From Culex pipiens pallens (Eukaryota > Arthropoda > Insecta > Diptera > Culicidae), in assembly GCF_016801865.2 (NCBI RefSeq), contig NC_068938.1, positions 31,874,129 through 31,938,128 of the forward strand: a DNA stretch of 64,000 bases, read 5' to 3'. The translations under genes and the position numbers were made by a program. Shown one piece after another: positions 46,533 through 57,700 of this stretch. Position 1 is the stretch's first letter. Each line of letters starts with the position of its first letter. Below the pieces are notes generated by a model. The model had not been told where the DNA came from and made no database searches. It saw only the letters and a program-made list of their open reading frames with translations.

Positions 46533-49500
46533 GAGTTGCTTTGGAGAATTTGAACGGTTCGCGTCGCGGTAAACAAGCCGGATTTTCGTTGCCGTTTCCG
46601 TCTCTGTTTCCCCCCCGATTGTGTGTGTATTTCGACCCGGGTGATTTCGGGATGTTTGACAGTTGCTTTGAAGAATTTGAACGGTTCGCGTCGCGGTAAA
46701 CAAGCCGGATTTTCGTTGCCGTTTCCGTCTCTGTTTCCCCCACGATTGTGTGTGTATTTCGACCCGGGTGATTTCGGGATGTTTGACAGTTGCTTTGGAG
46801 AATTTGAACGGTTCGCGTCGCGGTAAACAAGCCGGATTTTCGTTGCCGTTTCCGTCTCTGTTTCCCCCCCGATTGTGTGTGTATTTCGACCCGGGTGATT
46901 TCGGGATGTTTGACAGTTGCTTTGGAGAATTTGAACGGTTCGCGTCGCGGTAAACAAGCCGGATTTTCGTTGCCGTTTCCGTCTCTGTTTCCCCCCCGAT
47001 TGTGTGTGTATTTCGACCCGGGTGATTTCGGGATGTTTGACAGTTGCTTTGAAGAATTTGAACGGTTCGCGTCGCGGTAAACAAGCCGGATTTTCGTTGC
47101 CGTTTCCGTCTTTGTTTCCCCCTCGACTGTGTGTGTATTTCGACCCGGGTGATTTCGGGATGTTTGACAGTTGCTTTGGAGAATTTGAACGGTTCGCGTC
47201 GCGGTAAACAAGCCGGATTTTCGTTGCCGTTTCCGTCTCTGTTTCCCCCACGATTGTGTGTGTATTTCGACCCGGGTGATTTCGGGATGTTTGACAGTTG
47301 CTTTGGAGAATTTGAACGGTTCGCGTCGCGGTAAACAAGCCGGATTTTCGTTGCCGTTTCTGTCTCTGTTTCCCCCCCCGATTGTGTGTGTATTTCGACC
47401 CGGGTGATTTCGGGATGTTTGACAGTTGCTTTGGAGAATTTGAACGGTTCGCGTCGCGGTAAACAAGCCGGATTTTCGTTGCCGTTTCCGTCTCTGTTTC
47501 CCCCCCGATTGTGTGTGTATTTCGACCCGGGTGATTTCGGGATGTTTGACAGTTGCTTTGGAGAATTTGAACGGTTCGCGTCGCGGTCAACACGCAGGAT
47601 TTTCGTTGCCGTTTCCGTCTTTGTTTCCCCCCCCATTTGTGTGTATTTCGACCCGGGTGATTTCGGGATGTTTGACAGTTGCTTTGGAGAATTTGAACGG
47701 TTCGCGTCGCGGTAAACACGCAGGATTTTCGTTGCCGTTTCCGTCTCTGTTTCCCCCACGATTGTGTGTGTATTTCGACCCGGGTGATTTCGGGATGTTT
47801 GACAGTTGCTTTGGAGAATTTGAACGGTTCGCGTCGCGGTAAACAAGCCGGATTTTCGTTGCCGTTTCCGTCTCTGTTTCCCCCCCGATTGTGTGTGTAT
47901 TTCGACCCGGGTGATTTCGGGATGTTTGACAGTTGCTTTGGAGAATTTGAACGGTTCGCGTCGCGGTAAACAAGCCGGATTTTCGTTGCCGTTTCCGTCT
48001 CTGTTTCCCCCCCGATTGTGTGTGTATTTCGACCCGGGTGATTTCGGGATGTTTGACAGTTGCTTTGAAGAATTTGAACGGTTCGCGTCGCGGTAAACAA
48101 GCCGGATTTTCGTTGCCGTTTCCGTCTTTGTTTCCCCCTCGACTGTGTGTGTATTTCGACCCGGGTGATTTCGGGATGTTTGACAGTTGCTTTGGAGAAT
48201 TTGAACGGTTCGCGTCGCGGTAAACAAGCCGGATTTTCGTTGCCGTTTCCGTCTCTGTTTCCCCCACGATTGTGTGTGTATTTCGACCCGGGTGATTTCG
48301 GGATGTTTGACAGTTGCTTTGGAGAATTTGAACGGTTCGCGTCGCGGTAAACAAGCCGGATTTTCGTTGCCGTTTCCGTCTCTGTTTCCCCCCCGATTGT
48401 GTGTGTATTTCGACCCGGGTGATTTCGGGATGTTTGACAGTTGCTTTGGAGAATTTGAACGGTTCGCGTCGCGGTAAACAAGCCGGATTTTCGTTGCCGT
48501 TTCCGTCTCTGTTTCCCCCCCGATTGTGTGTGTATTTCGACCCGGGTGATTTCGGGATGTTTGACAGTTGCTTTGGAGAATTTGAACGGTTCGCGTCGCG
48601 GTAAACAAGCCGGATTTTCGTTGCCGTTTCCGTCTCTGTTTCCCCCCCGATTGTGTGTGTATTTCGACCCGGGTGATTTCGGGATGTTTGACAGTTGCTT
48701 TGGAGAATTTGAACGGTTCGCGTCGCGGTAAACAAGCCGGATTTTCGTTGCCGTTTCCGTCTCTGTTTCCCCCCCGATTGTGTGTGTATTTCGACCCGGG
48801 TGATTTCGGGATGTTTGACAGTTGCTTTGAAGAATTTGAACGGTTCGCGTCGCGGTAAACAAGCCGGATTTTCGTTGCCGTTTCCGTCTTTGTTTCCCCC
48901 TCGACTGTGTGTGTATTTCGACCCGGGTGATTTCGGGATGTTTGACAGTTGCTTTGGAGAATTTGAACGGTTCGCGTCGCGGTAAACAAGCCGGATTTTC
49001 GTTGCCGTTTCCGTCTCTGTTTCCCCCACGATTGTGTGTGTATTTCGACCCGGGTGATTTCGGGATGTTTGACAGTTGCTTTGGAGAATTTGAACGGTTC
49101 GCGTCGCGGTAAACAAGCCGGATTTTCGTTGCCGTTTCCGTCTCTGTTTCCCCCCCGATTGTGTGTGTATTTCGACCCGGGTGATTTCGGGATGTTTGAC
49201 AGTTGCTTTGGAGAATTTGAACGGTTCGCGTCGCGGTAAACAAGCCGGATTTTCGTTGCCGTTTCCGTCTCTGTTTCCCCCCCGATTGTGTGTGTATTTC
49301 GACCCGGGTGATTTCGGGATGTTTGACAGTTGCTTTGAAGAATTTGAACGGTTCGCGTCGCGGTAAACAAGCCGGATTTTCGTTGCCGTTTCCGTCTCTG
49401 TTTCCCCCACGATTGTGTGTGTATTTCGACCCGGGTGATTTCGGGATGTTTGACAGTTGCTTTGGAGAATTTGAACGGTTCGCGTCGCGGTAAACAAGCC

Positions 49501-51610
49501 GGATTTTCGTTGCCGTTTCCGTCTCTGTTTCCCCCCCCGATTGTGTGTGTATTTCGACCCGGGTGATTTCGGGATGTTTGACAGTTGCTTTGGAGAATTT
49601 GAACGGTTCGCGTCGCGGTAAACAAGCCGGATTTTCGTTGCCGTTTCCGTCTCTGTTTCCCCCCCGATTGTGTGTGTATTTCGACCCGGGTGATTTCGGG
49701 ATGTTTGACAGTTGCTTTGGAGAATTTGAACGGTTCGCGTCGCGGTCAACACGCAGGATTTTCGTTGCCGTTTCCGTCTTTGTTTCCCCCCCCATTTGTG
49801 TGTATTTCGACCCGGGTGATTTCGGGATGTTTGACAGTTGCTTTGGAGAATTTGAACGGTTCGCGTCGCGGTAAACACGCAGGATTTTCGTTGCCGTTTC
49901 CGTCTTTGTTTCCCCCCCCCATTTGTGTGTATTTCGACCCGGGTGATTTCGGGATGTTTGACAGTTGCTTTGGAGAATTTGAACGGTTCGCGTCGCGGTC
50001 AACACGCAGGATTTTCGTTGCCGTTTCCGTCTTTGTTTCCCCCCCCATTTGTGTGTATTTCGACCCGGGTGATTTCGGGATGTTTGACAGTTGCTTTGGA
50101 GAATTTGAACGGTTCGCGTCGCGGTAAACAAGCCGGATTTTCGTTGCCGTTTCCGTCTTTGTTTCCCCCCCGATTGTGTGTGTATTTCGACCCGGGTGAT
50201 TTCGGGATGTTTGACAGTTGCTTTGGAGAATTTGAACGGTTCGCGTCGCGGTAAACAAGCCGGATTTTCGTTGCCGTTTCCGTCTCTGTTTCCCCCCCGA
50301 TTGTGTGTGTATTTCGACCCGGGTGATGTCGGGATGTTTGACAGTTGCTTTGGAGAATTTGAACGGTTCGCGTCGCGGTCAACACGCAGGATTTTCGTTG
50401 CCGTTTCCGTCTTTGTTTCCCCCCCCATTTGTGTGTATTTCGACCCGGGTGATTTCGGGATGTTTGACAGTTGCTTTGGAGAATTTGAACGGTTCGCGTC
50501 GCGGTAAACAAGCCGGATTTTCGTTGCCGTTTCCGTCTCTGTTTCCCCCCCGATTGTGTGTGTATTTCGACCCGGGTGATTTCGGGATGTTTGACAGTTG
50601 CTTTGGAGAATTTGAACGGTTCGCGTCGCGGTAAACAAGCCGGATTTTCGTTGCCGTTTCCGTCTCTGTTTCCCCCCCCCGATTGTGTGTGTATTTCGAC
50701 CCGGGTGATTTTGGGATGTTTGACAGTTGCTTTGGAGAATTTGAACGGTTCGCGTCGCGGTCAACACGCAGGATTTTCGTTGCCGTTTCCGTTTTTGTTT
50801 CCCCCCCCATTTGTGTGTATTTCGACCCGGGTGATTTCGGGATGTTTGACAGTTGCTTTGGAGAATTTGAACGGTTCGCGTCGCGGTCAACACGCAGGAT
50901 TTTCGTTGCCGTTTCCGTCTTTGTTTCCCCCCCGATTGTGTGTGTATTTCGACCCGGGTGATTTCGGGATGTTTGACAGTTGCTTTGGAGAATTTGAACG
51001 GTTCGCGTCGCGGTAAACAAGCCGGATTTTCGTTGCCGTTTCCGTCTTTGTTTCCCCCCCGATTGTGTGTGTATTTCGACCCGGGTGATTTCGGGATGTT
51101 TGACAGTTGCTTTGGAGAATTTGAACGGTTCGCGTCGCGGTAAACAAGCCGGATTTTCGTTGCCGTTTCCGTCTTTGTTTCCCCCACGATTGTGTGTGTA
51201 TTTCGACCCGGGTGATTTCGGGATATTTGACAGTTGCTTTGGAGAATTTGAACGGTTCGCGTCGCGGTAAACAAGCCGGATTTTCGTTGCCGTTTCCGTC
51301 TTTGTTTCCCCCCCGATTGTGTGTGTATTTCGACCCGGGTGATTTCGGGATGTTTGACAGTTGCTTTGGAGAATTTGAACGGTTCGCGTCGCGGTAAACA
51401 AGCCGGATTTTCGTTGCCGTTTCCGTCTTTGTTTCCCCCCCGATTGTGTGTGTATTTCGACCCGGGTGATTTCGGGATGTTTGACAGTTGCTTTGGAGAA
51501 TTTGAACGGTTCGCGTCGCGGTCAGCAAGCCGGATTTTCGTTGCCGTTTCCGTCTTTTTTCCCCCCGATTGTGGGTGTTTTTCGGTCCGAGCGGTTTCGC
51601 GTTTTCGCAT
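46533..51610. repeat. 127-bp VNTR, about 40 units
   Basis: Each unit runs GATTGTGTGTGTATTTCGAC, CCGGGTGATTTCGGGATGTT, TGACAGTTGCTTTGGAGAAT, TTGAACGGTTCGCGTCGCGG, TAAACAAGCCGGATTTTCGT, TGCCGTTTCCGTCTCTGTTT and CCCCC. It is CpG-rich in an AT-rich neighbourhood. Variants include TCAACACGCAGG for TAAACAAGCCGG, CCATTTGTGTG for CGATTGTGTG (126-bp units), GAAGAATT for GGAGAATT, and changing C-run length. The last unit before 51610 has diverged. Recurrence of variant patterns 17 units apart indicates blocks copied as groups. The 1703-codon minus frame is a product of this repeat. Confidence 0.97.
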
Positions 51611-52176
51611 TTTATTTGGTTTTATCTTTCCACAGCCGGCTGTCTAAGATTGAATCATTTATGCTAAACTCAACACCAAATAACCGGGAATAATCTCATC
51701 CGCATCCTTCGACTGTTTGCCTTGAGAATGCATAATACATCACATCATTAAACAAAATTTATTGATTATTGGGTCGCATCATCATCCTTTATGATGAATC
51801 CTGGCCATTACCCTTTCCCACTAACAAAATCCCAAGTAGAAGTAGTTTTCCGGCACACGTGGGGGTGTGGATATCGTATAGAACCCACCCTTTGTAGCAA
51901 CCTGTGCTAACTAACATTCCCGTCCCAATCCCCCCGAGATCTACAAACTGACATGGCGGGCGCCGTTGGTGGCCAATGACTGTAACCTATTTGCTTCAGA
52001 TCTAGTTTTAATGATCTTGATGTTTTATCTTTTCAACGCATTCATACATGCTGTTGATAAGGGAAACACCATTAGATCGTTTAAGCGTATGGTCAGTTGT
52101 ATTGATAGGATATTACGGTCCTGTTCAGCAACGGAGAAGGACAACCATGGGTGGTCTCTCATGCTCATGCTCATGC
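51611..52176 (+). mobile_element. unique 3' segment and TCATGC tail of the VNTR retroposon
   Basis: This part has no tandem repeats. It starts with GTTTTCGCATTTTATTTGG and a TTTATCTTTCCACAG pyrimidine-AG string that could be a 3' splice site, and contains CATGGCGGGCGCCGTTGGTG near 51952. It ends with AAGGACAACCATGGGTGGTC, TCTCATGC and two further TCATGC units at the duplicated target. The end resembles a LINE 3' untranslated tail in form. I cannot assign it to a clade. Confidence 0.55.
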
Positions 52177-52197
52177 TATTCAATCCAAATTATTATT

Positions 52198-52848
52198 TTA
52201 ATCAGTCAAGGATGCCTATTTGGAGTTGAGAGACTGGATTTATGATAATTTGTCAACAAATAACATTATTTATGTTAATTTTTCAAAAGGTGTACAAACG
52301 TTTTTTGCACCTTTTTTGATTTCTGTAATAGTATTTGTTATATAACTTTTTATGGAAATCATCTTTTCATGAGCTTTTAATAGCAAAATGTTCAGCATGA
52401 GTTTCTGAACAAAACGTAGTGCTAGGTTTCTGTCGAACTTAAAATTGTTTACAAGTTTCATCACAAAATGTGCATAGTGCCCAAGGGGTGTAGATACTTT
52501 TTTCACATACTGTATCTCAGAAACTAATCGCCCGATTTTCAAAGTTCCAGAAGCAAACTTGTAGGAAATTTTCTCAGATTTTTCTTTCAATAAGTTTTTT
52601 AAAAATTCAAAGAAATCGAAAATTTCTACCTAAAATAGCTGTATCTTAACAACGGTACAAATTATCAAAAAAATAAATACAATAATATTAAGTACTTTTC
52701 AAGAATTTTATTTTGTCCAGGTTATTGATATTTTCCCAAAAACACGATTTAAAAAAAATCGTTTTTGCGCCATGGCGCTCAAAAGATGTCTTTTTTAGTC
52801 CCCTAAATATGTATTTTTTTTTAAATACTTATTTTTAGGAGTTAAACT
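52198..52848. other. spacer with possible mariner-type remnant
   Basis: GGTGTACAAACGTTTTTTGC near 52288 and GGTGTAGATACTTTTTTCAC then ATACTGTA near 52486 resemble Tc1/mariner-type termini but lie in the same orientation. A 106-codon minus frame between them has no domain. No gene is seen. Confidence 0.4.
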
Positions 52849-53165
52849 TTAGGCCGATGCAAATATTTTTCATAGTTTTTGCCCCTCGGCTCTGGCCGAG
52901 GTCGAGGGGGGAAGGAGGCAAAAAAAAAATAATAACAAGCCATACTCTACAAATTTGAATGAAAGAAGTTTTTTAAAATGAATTTTACACTAGTTCAGTT
53001 GTTTGAATAAACCAAACATGCTAAAAATGATTCTTTATGCAGGGGAATGCATTTTAAATTGATTTCAGCTGATTGCACCTAAATTTCCATTGAAATTTTG
53101 AAGTTTTTTGAGTAAATATTTTTTTTGCCAATTGATTTTTCGGGTCGATGTTGAAAAAAATATTT
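52849..53165. repeat. dispersed 'TTAGGCCG' repeat pieces
   Basis: TTAGGCCGATGCAAATATTT at 52849 and a hairpin CCTCGGCTCTGGCCGAGG near 52885 belong to a family also seen at 55705-55900. The part 53010-53165, with ACCAAACATGCTAAAAATGA and TTTCAGCTGATTGCA, is the reverse complement of 26285-26430. Confidence 0.55.
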
Positions 53166-53238
53166 TTAACAGCCTTAAGTCTTAAAAACTTAATTTAAAA
53201 ATCGGATTTTTTTCTATATACCATTTTTTCCGAAAAGT
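53166..53238. other. spacer
   Basis: Short AT-rich spacer before two SINEs. Confidence 0.5.
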
Positions 53239-53248
53239 CTTAATCACA

Positions 53249-53560
53249 CCGAGCCACGTAGCCCAGTGGTAACGCTTCCGCCTCGTAATCGGTAGGACGG
53301 GGTTCAAATCCCGGCTCGGACCAACACAACTGGTGATCTTTTCCCTTCTGGATTCGATTGCTTAGTAAAGGGAAGGTAGTGTATCGTCACAAACTGGACC
53401 TTATCATGACACCTTAGGAAGACAACCTATGGAATGTTAACATTAACCTTAACATGTTAACATTAAGTTGATTAATAACTGTCACTGAATCCGCTTTGTA
53501 AATGCCGGCCCCGATACTCTTCACGGGTGTTCCCCTCAGGAACAGGGAAAGATTTACTTA
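53249..53560 (+). mobile_element. tRNA-Thr-derived SINE (copy 2)
   Basis: The 10-bp sequence CTTAATCACA flanks it (53239-53248 and 53561-53570). The head CCGAGCCACGTAGCCCAGTG has the A box, the anticodon loop CTCGTAA (CGT, Thr) and the B box GGTTCAAATCC. The body and TGCCGGCCCCGATACTCTTC end match copy 1 at 5918-6230 along the whole length. Confidence 0.88.
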
Positions 53561-53570
53561 CTTAATCACA

Positions 53571-53814
53571 AAAAAAACGAAGTTGACTTTATAGCTGTCG
53601 GCCACCATTGCTAGTACCGACCACTAGTGTCTTCCTTTTTATCTACAAGGACTTCGCCGCCCTGGGCTCCTAAGTGTATGAAAGTATGGCACGGAGCGAC
53701 GGCGCCGAATACCCATATTTTCACAAAGAATTTTAGAGCGCCCGCCGCGGGATTCGAACCGGCGACCTCTGGATTGGAGTCCAGTGCGCGGTCCGATTGA
53801 TCCACACGGGCGGG
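53571..53814 (-). mobile_element. tRNA-derived SINE, relative of 42838-43099
   Basis: On the minus strand the head CGCCCGTGTGGATCAATCGG, ACCGCGCACTGGACTCC, AATCCAGAGG and the B box GGTTCGAATCC match the SINE at 42838-43099 with anticodon-loop changes. The body contains GTGCCATACTTTCATACAC and CTTAGGAGCCCAGGGCGG. The tail is an A-run as seen on the minus strand (T-run near 53571). A third CTTAATCACA lies at 53825-53834, so the site was hit twice. Confidence 0.82.
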
Positions 53815-53837
53815 ACGATCACAACTTAATCACAACT

Positions 53838-54020
53838 TATACCAAATCGATCAGAAAATTCATTCTCAAGATACAGAATTTTATTCATTTAAATACTTGT
53901 TTTGTATGACCAGCCCCCAAAATTGCATGAGAACTTGTATGTTAGAACTAATGATGCCAAATTTCTTTTTTTGACTTAGGAAATGTATGGACAAAGGTTC
54001 GTCCAAATAAAAAAAAATAA
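53838..54020 (+). repeat. dispersed 'GTCCAAATAAA' repeat (copy 2)
   Basis: ACCAAATCGATCAGAAAATT, CTCAAGATACAGAATTT, AGAACTTGTATGTTAGAACT and TTCGTCCAAATAAAAAAAAA follow the order of the repeat at 7840-8060. Confidence 0.55.
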
Positions 54021-55622
54021 AAGCTAATAAAAGTCAATTTGGGAAATTGTAGAGTACCACTTCTTTGTAAAAAATGACAAAAATGCAGATAAAAATAAAT
54101 CATCAAAAGACAATTGATTTTTTTAATTAAAAATTCTCTAAATTGTTCAATATCAAACAGACAAGCATTAAACAATGGTCAAGGCAGTGTGCAGCTTTTC
54201 CAACAATCCCGTGTTTTTTCTTCTCCTCCAACACGACCCGGAATTTCGTACAAGCGCGGTTGCACTATCGATCAGAAATATTTAATCACATTCGCGCGCG
54301 AGCACTCGCTCTTTCTGCACCGTCTCTTGGGCAAACATTGTCTCTCTATGGGCATAGCCCTGGATGGCCGTTGCTAAAACACAAAGTGTGCATCCTGCCA
54401 GGGCTGTACCCTGCTTGGTGTGCGGCACGCAATCGGCGGAAATCGCAAAATATTGCACCCCGTGCTGGGTTGATCCACGAGAGGTCACAGACATTCATAC
54501 GTGACGTTCGATAGCAAAAAGTTTTGTTTATTTTTCTCAGAAGTAAGTTGTTCCAAAGTCAAAATGACCGTTAAATTTGAAACTTTAAAATTTGTAACTG
54601 AATTTCTCATGTTTGATCGATCTGTGAGGTGATTCAGACAGTCAGAGGTCATCTCGGATTCGGGACTCGAGCCGAGGGACAGACACGTGGTGAAGAAAGG
54701 CCACCGTCATCAGCTCACACACCTCCCAACAATGCCACCAACCAAACGCGCGGGGCGTTCAATATCTGGGTGTGTGAAAGTTGCGCTTTCCAGCCAATGG
54801 ACCAAACCGCAATCGACCAGGGGCCACGATGTGGGGGTGGGATGGTCGCCCCACGTGGCATCTCCCCACCCAACTCCCCTATAGGGAGAAGTGACGAACC
54901 ACGCGAGAAGAAAACACTATTATAAAACAAAAACGCGCTCGCGTTAGGGAGATGAAATGCGCCACCACCACCACAGCGAACAGTAGGAGTGAGTGAGTGC
55001 AGTTTGCACACTTTTGTGTACGTGCAAACTATACACCGTGGTGAGCAGATACGCGCTCGCACAGACACGCATGCACATAACGTGCATGCATCCTGGTTGT
55101 GGGAGGTAGGGGACCAGTCCTGGAGAAGAGCAGCACCTTACGTGCGTCTTCCTTGCGGAACGCACTGAATGACCGACGAATCGGTCGCTAGGTTTGGAGA
55201 AGTGATGTCAAATTATGTATCTTTTTTGAAAATATTTCGATGATGATAAAAATAACGAGATTAAATTTTAAAAAATATTTTTTTCATTGTCAATCCGCAT
55301 AACTAATTTCAAGATTATTCTGGTGAACACCGATAACGCGATCAAAAATTAAAGTGGACGAATAAAGCTCTTAACTACTTATTTAACCTTTTTGTGTTCA
55401 GGACGTCAAATTATTTGATCATTTTCATTATTTCACATTATTTTGCAACTCAAAGCCTGTTAAAGAAACGAAAAAAAATGTTTAAAATTGTTTTTTCCTG
55501 ATCCGTTTGCACCGACGTCAAAAACCAATATTGTTTACTTTTACTTTTTGGTCTGACATATTTGGTCTGACAGCTCTATCATGGATTTTGGTCTGAACCA
55601 AGCGAGGGATAGGAAACAGCTC
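54021..55622. other. non-coding DNA with GC-richer islands
   Basis: GC-richer patches at about 54150-54500 and 54630-55200 carry overlapping frames on both strands (for example 54143-54514 plus and 54715-55068 minus) without domains. TGCACGTGCACC-like and CACACA-type strings occur. No gene is supported. The rest is AT-rich. Confidence 0.45.
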
Positions 55623-55900
55623 TTGGATTATCCGAAACCTCGATTATCCGAAGGTTTGTATAAGACTTTGGATAATCGAATCATGAACACATTTTTTCAT
55701 ATTTTTTTATTTACTTAGGCCGTTGCAAATATTTTTCAAAGTTTATGTCGCCCCCCTTCAAAATTGGTCTGAAAAATCAGGGGCAGAAAAATATTTTTCC
55801 AAAAAATTTCCATGAAAATAGAAGTCTAATCAACTGAAAACAATCTTAAATGCATTTTTCTGCATTGATAATCATATTTAGCATGATTGGACTCGTTTAA
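55623..55900. repeat. pogo-like remnant and 'TTAGGCCG' repeat
   Basis: GGATTATCCGAAACCTCGAT then TATCCGAAGG and GGATAATCGAATCATGAAC form a remnant of the element ends at 16475. From 55705, TTAGGCCGTTGCAAATATTT, CCCCCCTTCAAAATTGG and GAAAAATCAGGGGCAGAAA belong to the family at 52849 and 26258. Confidence 0.6.
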
Positions 55901-57110
55901 AAAAGTTTTAAATTTTCATAAAATTTTCAATGTACAGCACCGCAAAAAAAAAAAAAATCGCAAAAAATAAAAGTTTCGTCAATACTTACTTCGTACAATA
56001 CTTGGAAACTAATGATGGCAAAACAACTAGACAGGTGTATAATGCATTTTAAAACACTTTTTTCATTAAAATGTTGAAACCATGGTTCGTAATTACAATT
56101 TTTATTCTTTTTTATTTATTTACTTTACTTTACTTTTCTTGTTTTATTTTAAGTGTTTTAATTTGCATTTATCATGTTTAGTTTATCTTTGTTTTTGGTA
56201 GTATTTGGCTTATTCTACCACTTCCTATCATTACATTTTGCCTTTCTTATTTTTTCATCTTTTTACAGTCACTTTTTCAATTTTTTGCTGGTTTTTCACA
56301 TTTTCTGCTCTAGAATGGAACAATTTTTATTTCAATTGTAAAAAATGCGTAGAGCCATAGTGTGGGGCACTACAAAAATTACAGCATACTTCTTTTTACT
56401 TAAAAAAATAGGAAATGTTAGTCTAAAACACAGCCAAAGTTGACCCCTTAAAAAATTACATTGGCAAAGTCACATAAAACAAGTCAAACTTCCAATCCTA
56501 AATATTTTTGAAATTTCAAGAGTTCTTCTTTCCAATGCTTTTGAAAGATACAAATTGGTTGAAAAATGGATGATGCATTAATCAACCCTAATTTTTAAAG
56601 AAATAATCATGACAAAGTCATATAATTATTTTATTATTTGCTCTCAATGTGAAAATTAAACGGCCTGCTTTCTACGCCCAATTGGTTTCAAGAGCTTTTC
56701 AGAGGTATCGCAGTTTGAAAATTGAAATTATAAAATTTTTTTGCGAAAATTTTGGGGATACGGAAACATTTTTGAAAAATCTAATCCCCCCCTCCTCCCT
56801 TGTGGACAATCGCACCCCTCCCCCCTCTCCTAAACGGTCCACGTGGTTTATGGATGGCCCGAATTCAATTTTGCACTTTTTTGTGTGCGATTGGGGTGGA
56901 ATAACCCATAAGTATTTTCTTTGAAAATATACCAGAATAATAATAACAACTGATTTCTTTAAAAGCAAATTACTTAACACAAATTTCAGAAAAAAACATA
57001 TTAAAAAAAACTATTTTGATTTCGGATTAATAAAGCCGCAAATCTAGTTATTTTAAACATCTCTCAAAATCGTTTTAAATCTGCCAACCCTGCCTTCGAT
57101 AGGCCTCATT
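55901..57110. other. AT-rich DNA, no gene seen
   Basis: AT-rich with a C-rich patch at 56783-56830. Two overlapping frames of 91 and 93 codons on opposite strands (56649-56924 and 56699-56980) have no domains. Confidence 0.5.
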
Positions 57111-57700
57111 TCGATGTATAGAAGAATTGTGTGACAGTACCCATTGCGAGGGTTACCGCTACCGGGTGTGAGTGCTCTTGGAACCTTTCTCCAGCCCTCC
57201 CCATCAATATATCCCAATATGTGACTCTACGCGACTCCAGCTCGGTGCGTATATTACGCGTAACACACTAAACAACCCACCGACGGTTTTCGCCGAGTGC
57301 GTACGAGAGGGAGTGAGAGAGTGAGGACCACCCCAACCTCCTGAACTCCCTCTTGTCGACGCCGTCCAAGTCCTTCGAGTTTTTGGTTCCGTGGCAGAAG
57401 AGACAGACCCCGGGAATCGCGCGCGCGTTTCGTTTTCGCCCCAGACTTTCCGCGCGCCAGGCAGGCTCTCGGTGAATGTAATTTTTCAAAGCGGAGGTTG
57501 TTTAACACAACAAATTAAAAATTCTTGCACTATTGCGAGTTTTCTAGCGAGCGAGCGAGCGACTGTGGTTCGGTACGGCACCGACGACGACCTCGGCGGT
57601 TTTTTGGCCACAGGTATTTCCCCGGGAATGGAGTTAACGAGCGGCACTTGTGGAGAAGGAGTTGGATGGGCTTCAAGTGTCGGCTAGTTTTTGTTTGTCT
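57111..57700. other. CpG-rich island, possible promoter or 5' exon
   Basis: This block is CpG-rich against an AT-rich background: GCGCGCGCGTTTCG near 57419, CCGCGCGCC near 57449 and GAGCGAGCGAGCGAC near 57549. Frames of 73-98 codons overlap on both strands. Its composition, like that at 24780-25480, is compatible with a promoter and leader exon. I see no TATA box, initiator or splice junction that decides it. Confidence 0.25.

Larger units (their letters stand above)
46512..52197 (+). mobile_element. candidate VNTR-bearing composite retroposon with 21-bp target duplication
   Basis: A perfect 21-bp direct repeat (core TTCAATCCAAATTATTATT) lies at 46512-46532 and 52177-52197. The insert 46533-52176 (5644 bp) has three parts: about 40 copies of a 127-bp unit (46533-51610), a unique segment (51611-52155), and a short tail of repeated TCATGC ending TCATGC at 52176. 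The array starts part-way through a unit, as a 5' truncation would. Long target duplication, 5' truncation and a simple-repeat tail are the signs of LINE-type target-primed integration on the plus strand. No reverse transcriptase or endonuclease is encoded, so it would be non-autonomous. The family is not one I recognise. An alternative is a satellite and flank trapped between chance repeats. Confidence 0.72.

Noticed and set aside
46499..51610. A 1703-codon open frame on the minus strand
   Set aside because: It lies wholly in a 127-bp tandem repeat whose three minus frames are all open and cycles through the same three peptides. There is no start context, domain or intron, so it is treated as repeat, not gene.
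46533..51610. CRISPR array
   Set aside because: Units are 127 bp, homogeneous and without variable spacers, in a eukaryotic-style genome with no cas genes.
46623..51693. Many plus-strand frames of 67, 109 and 151 codons with nearly the same peptide
   Set aside because: Each is one to three units of the 127-bp repeat read in one frame until the TAA in GGTAAACAAG. They are repeat artefacts.
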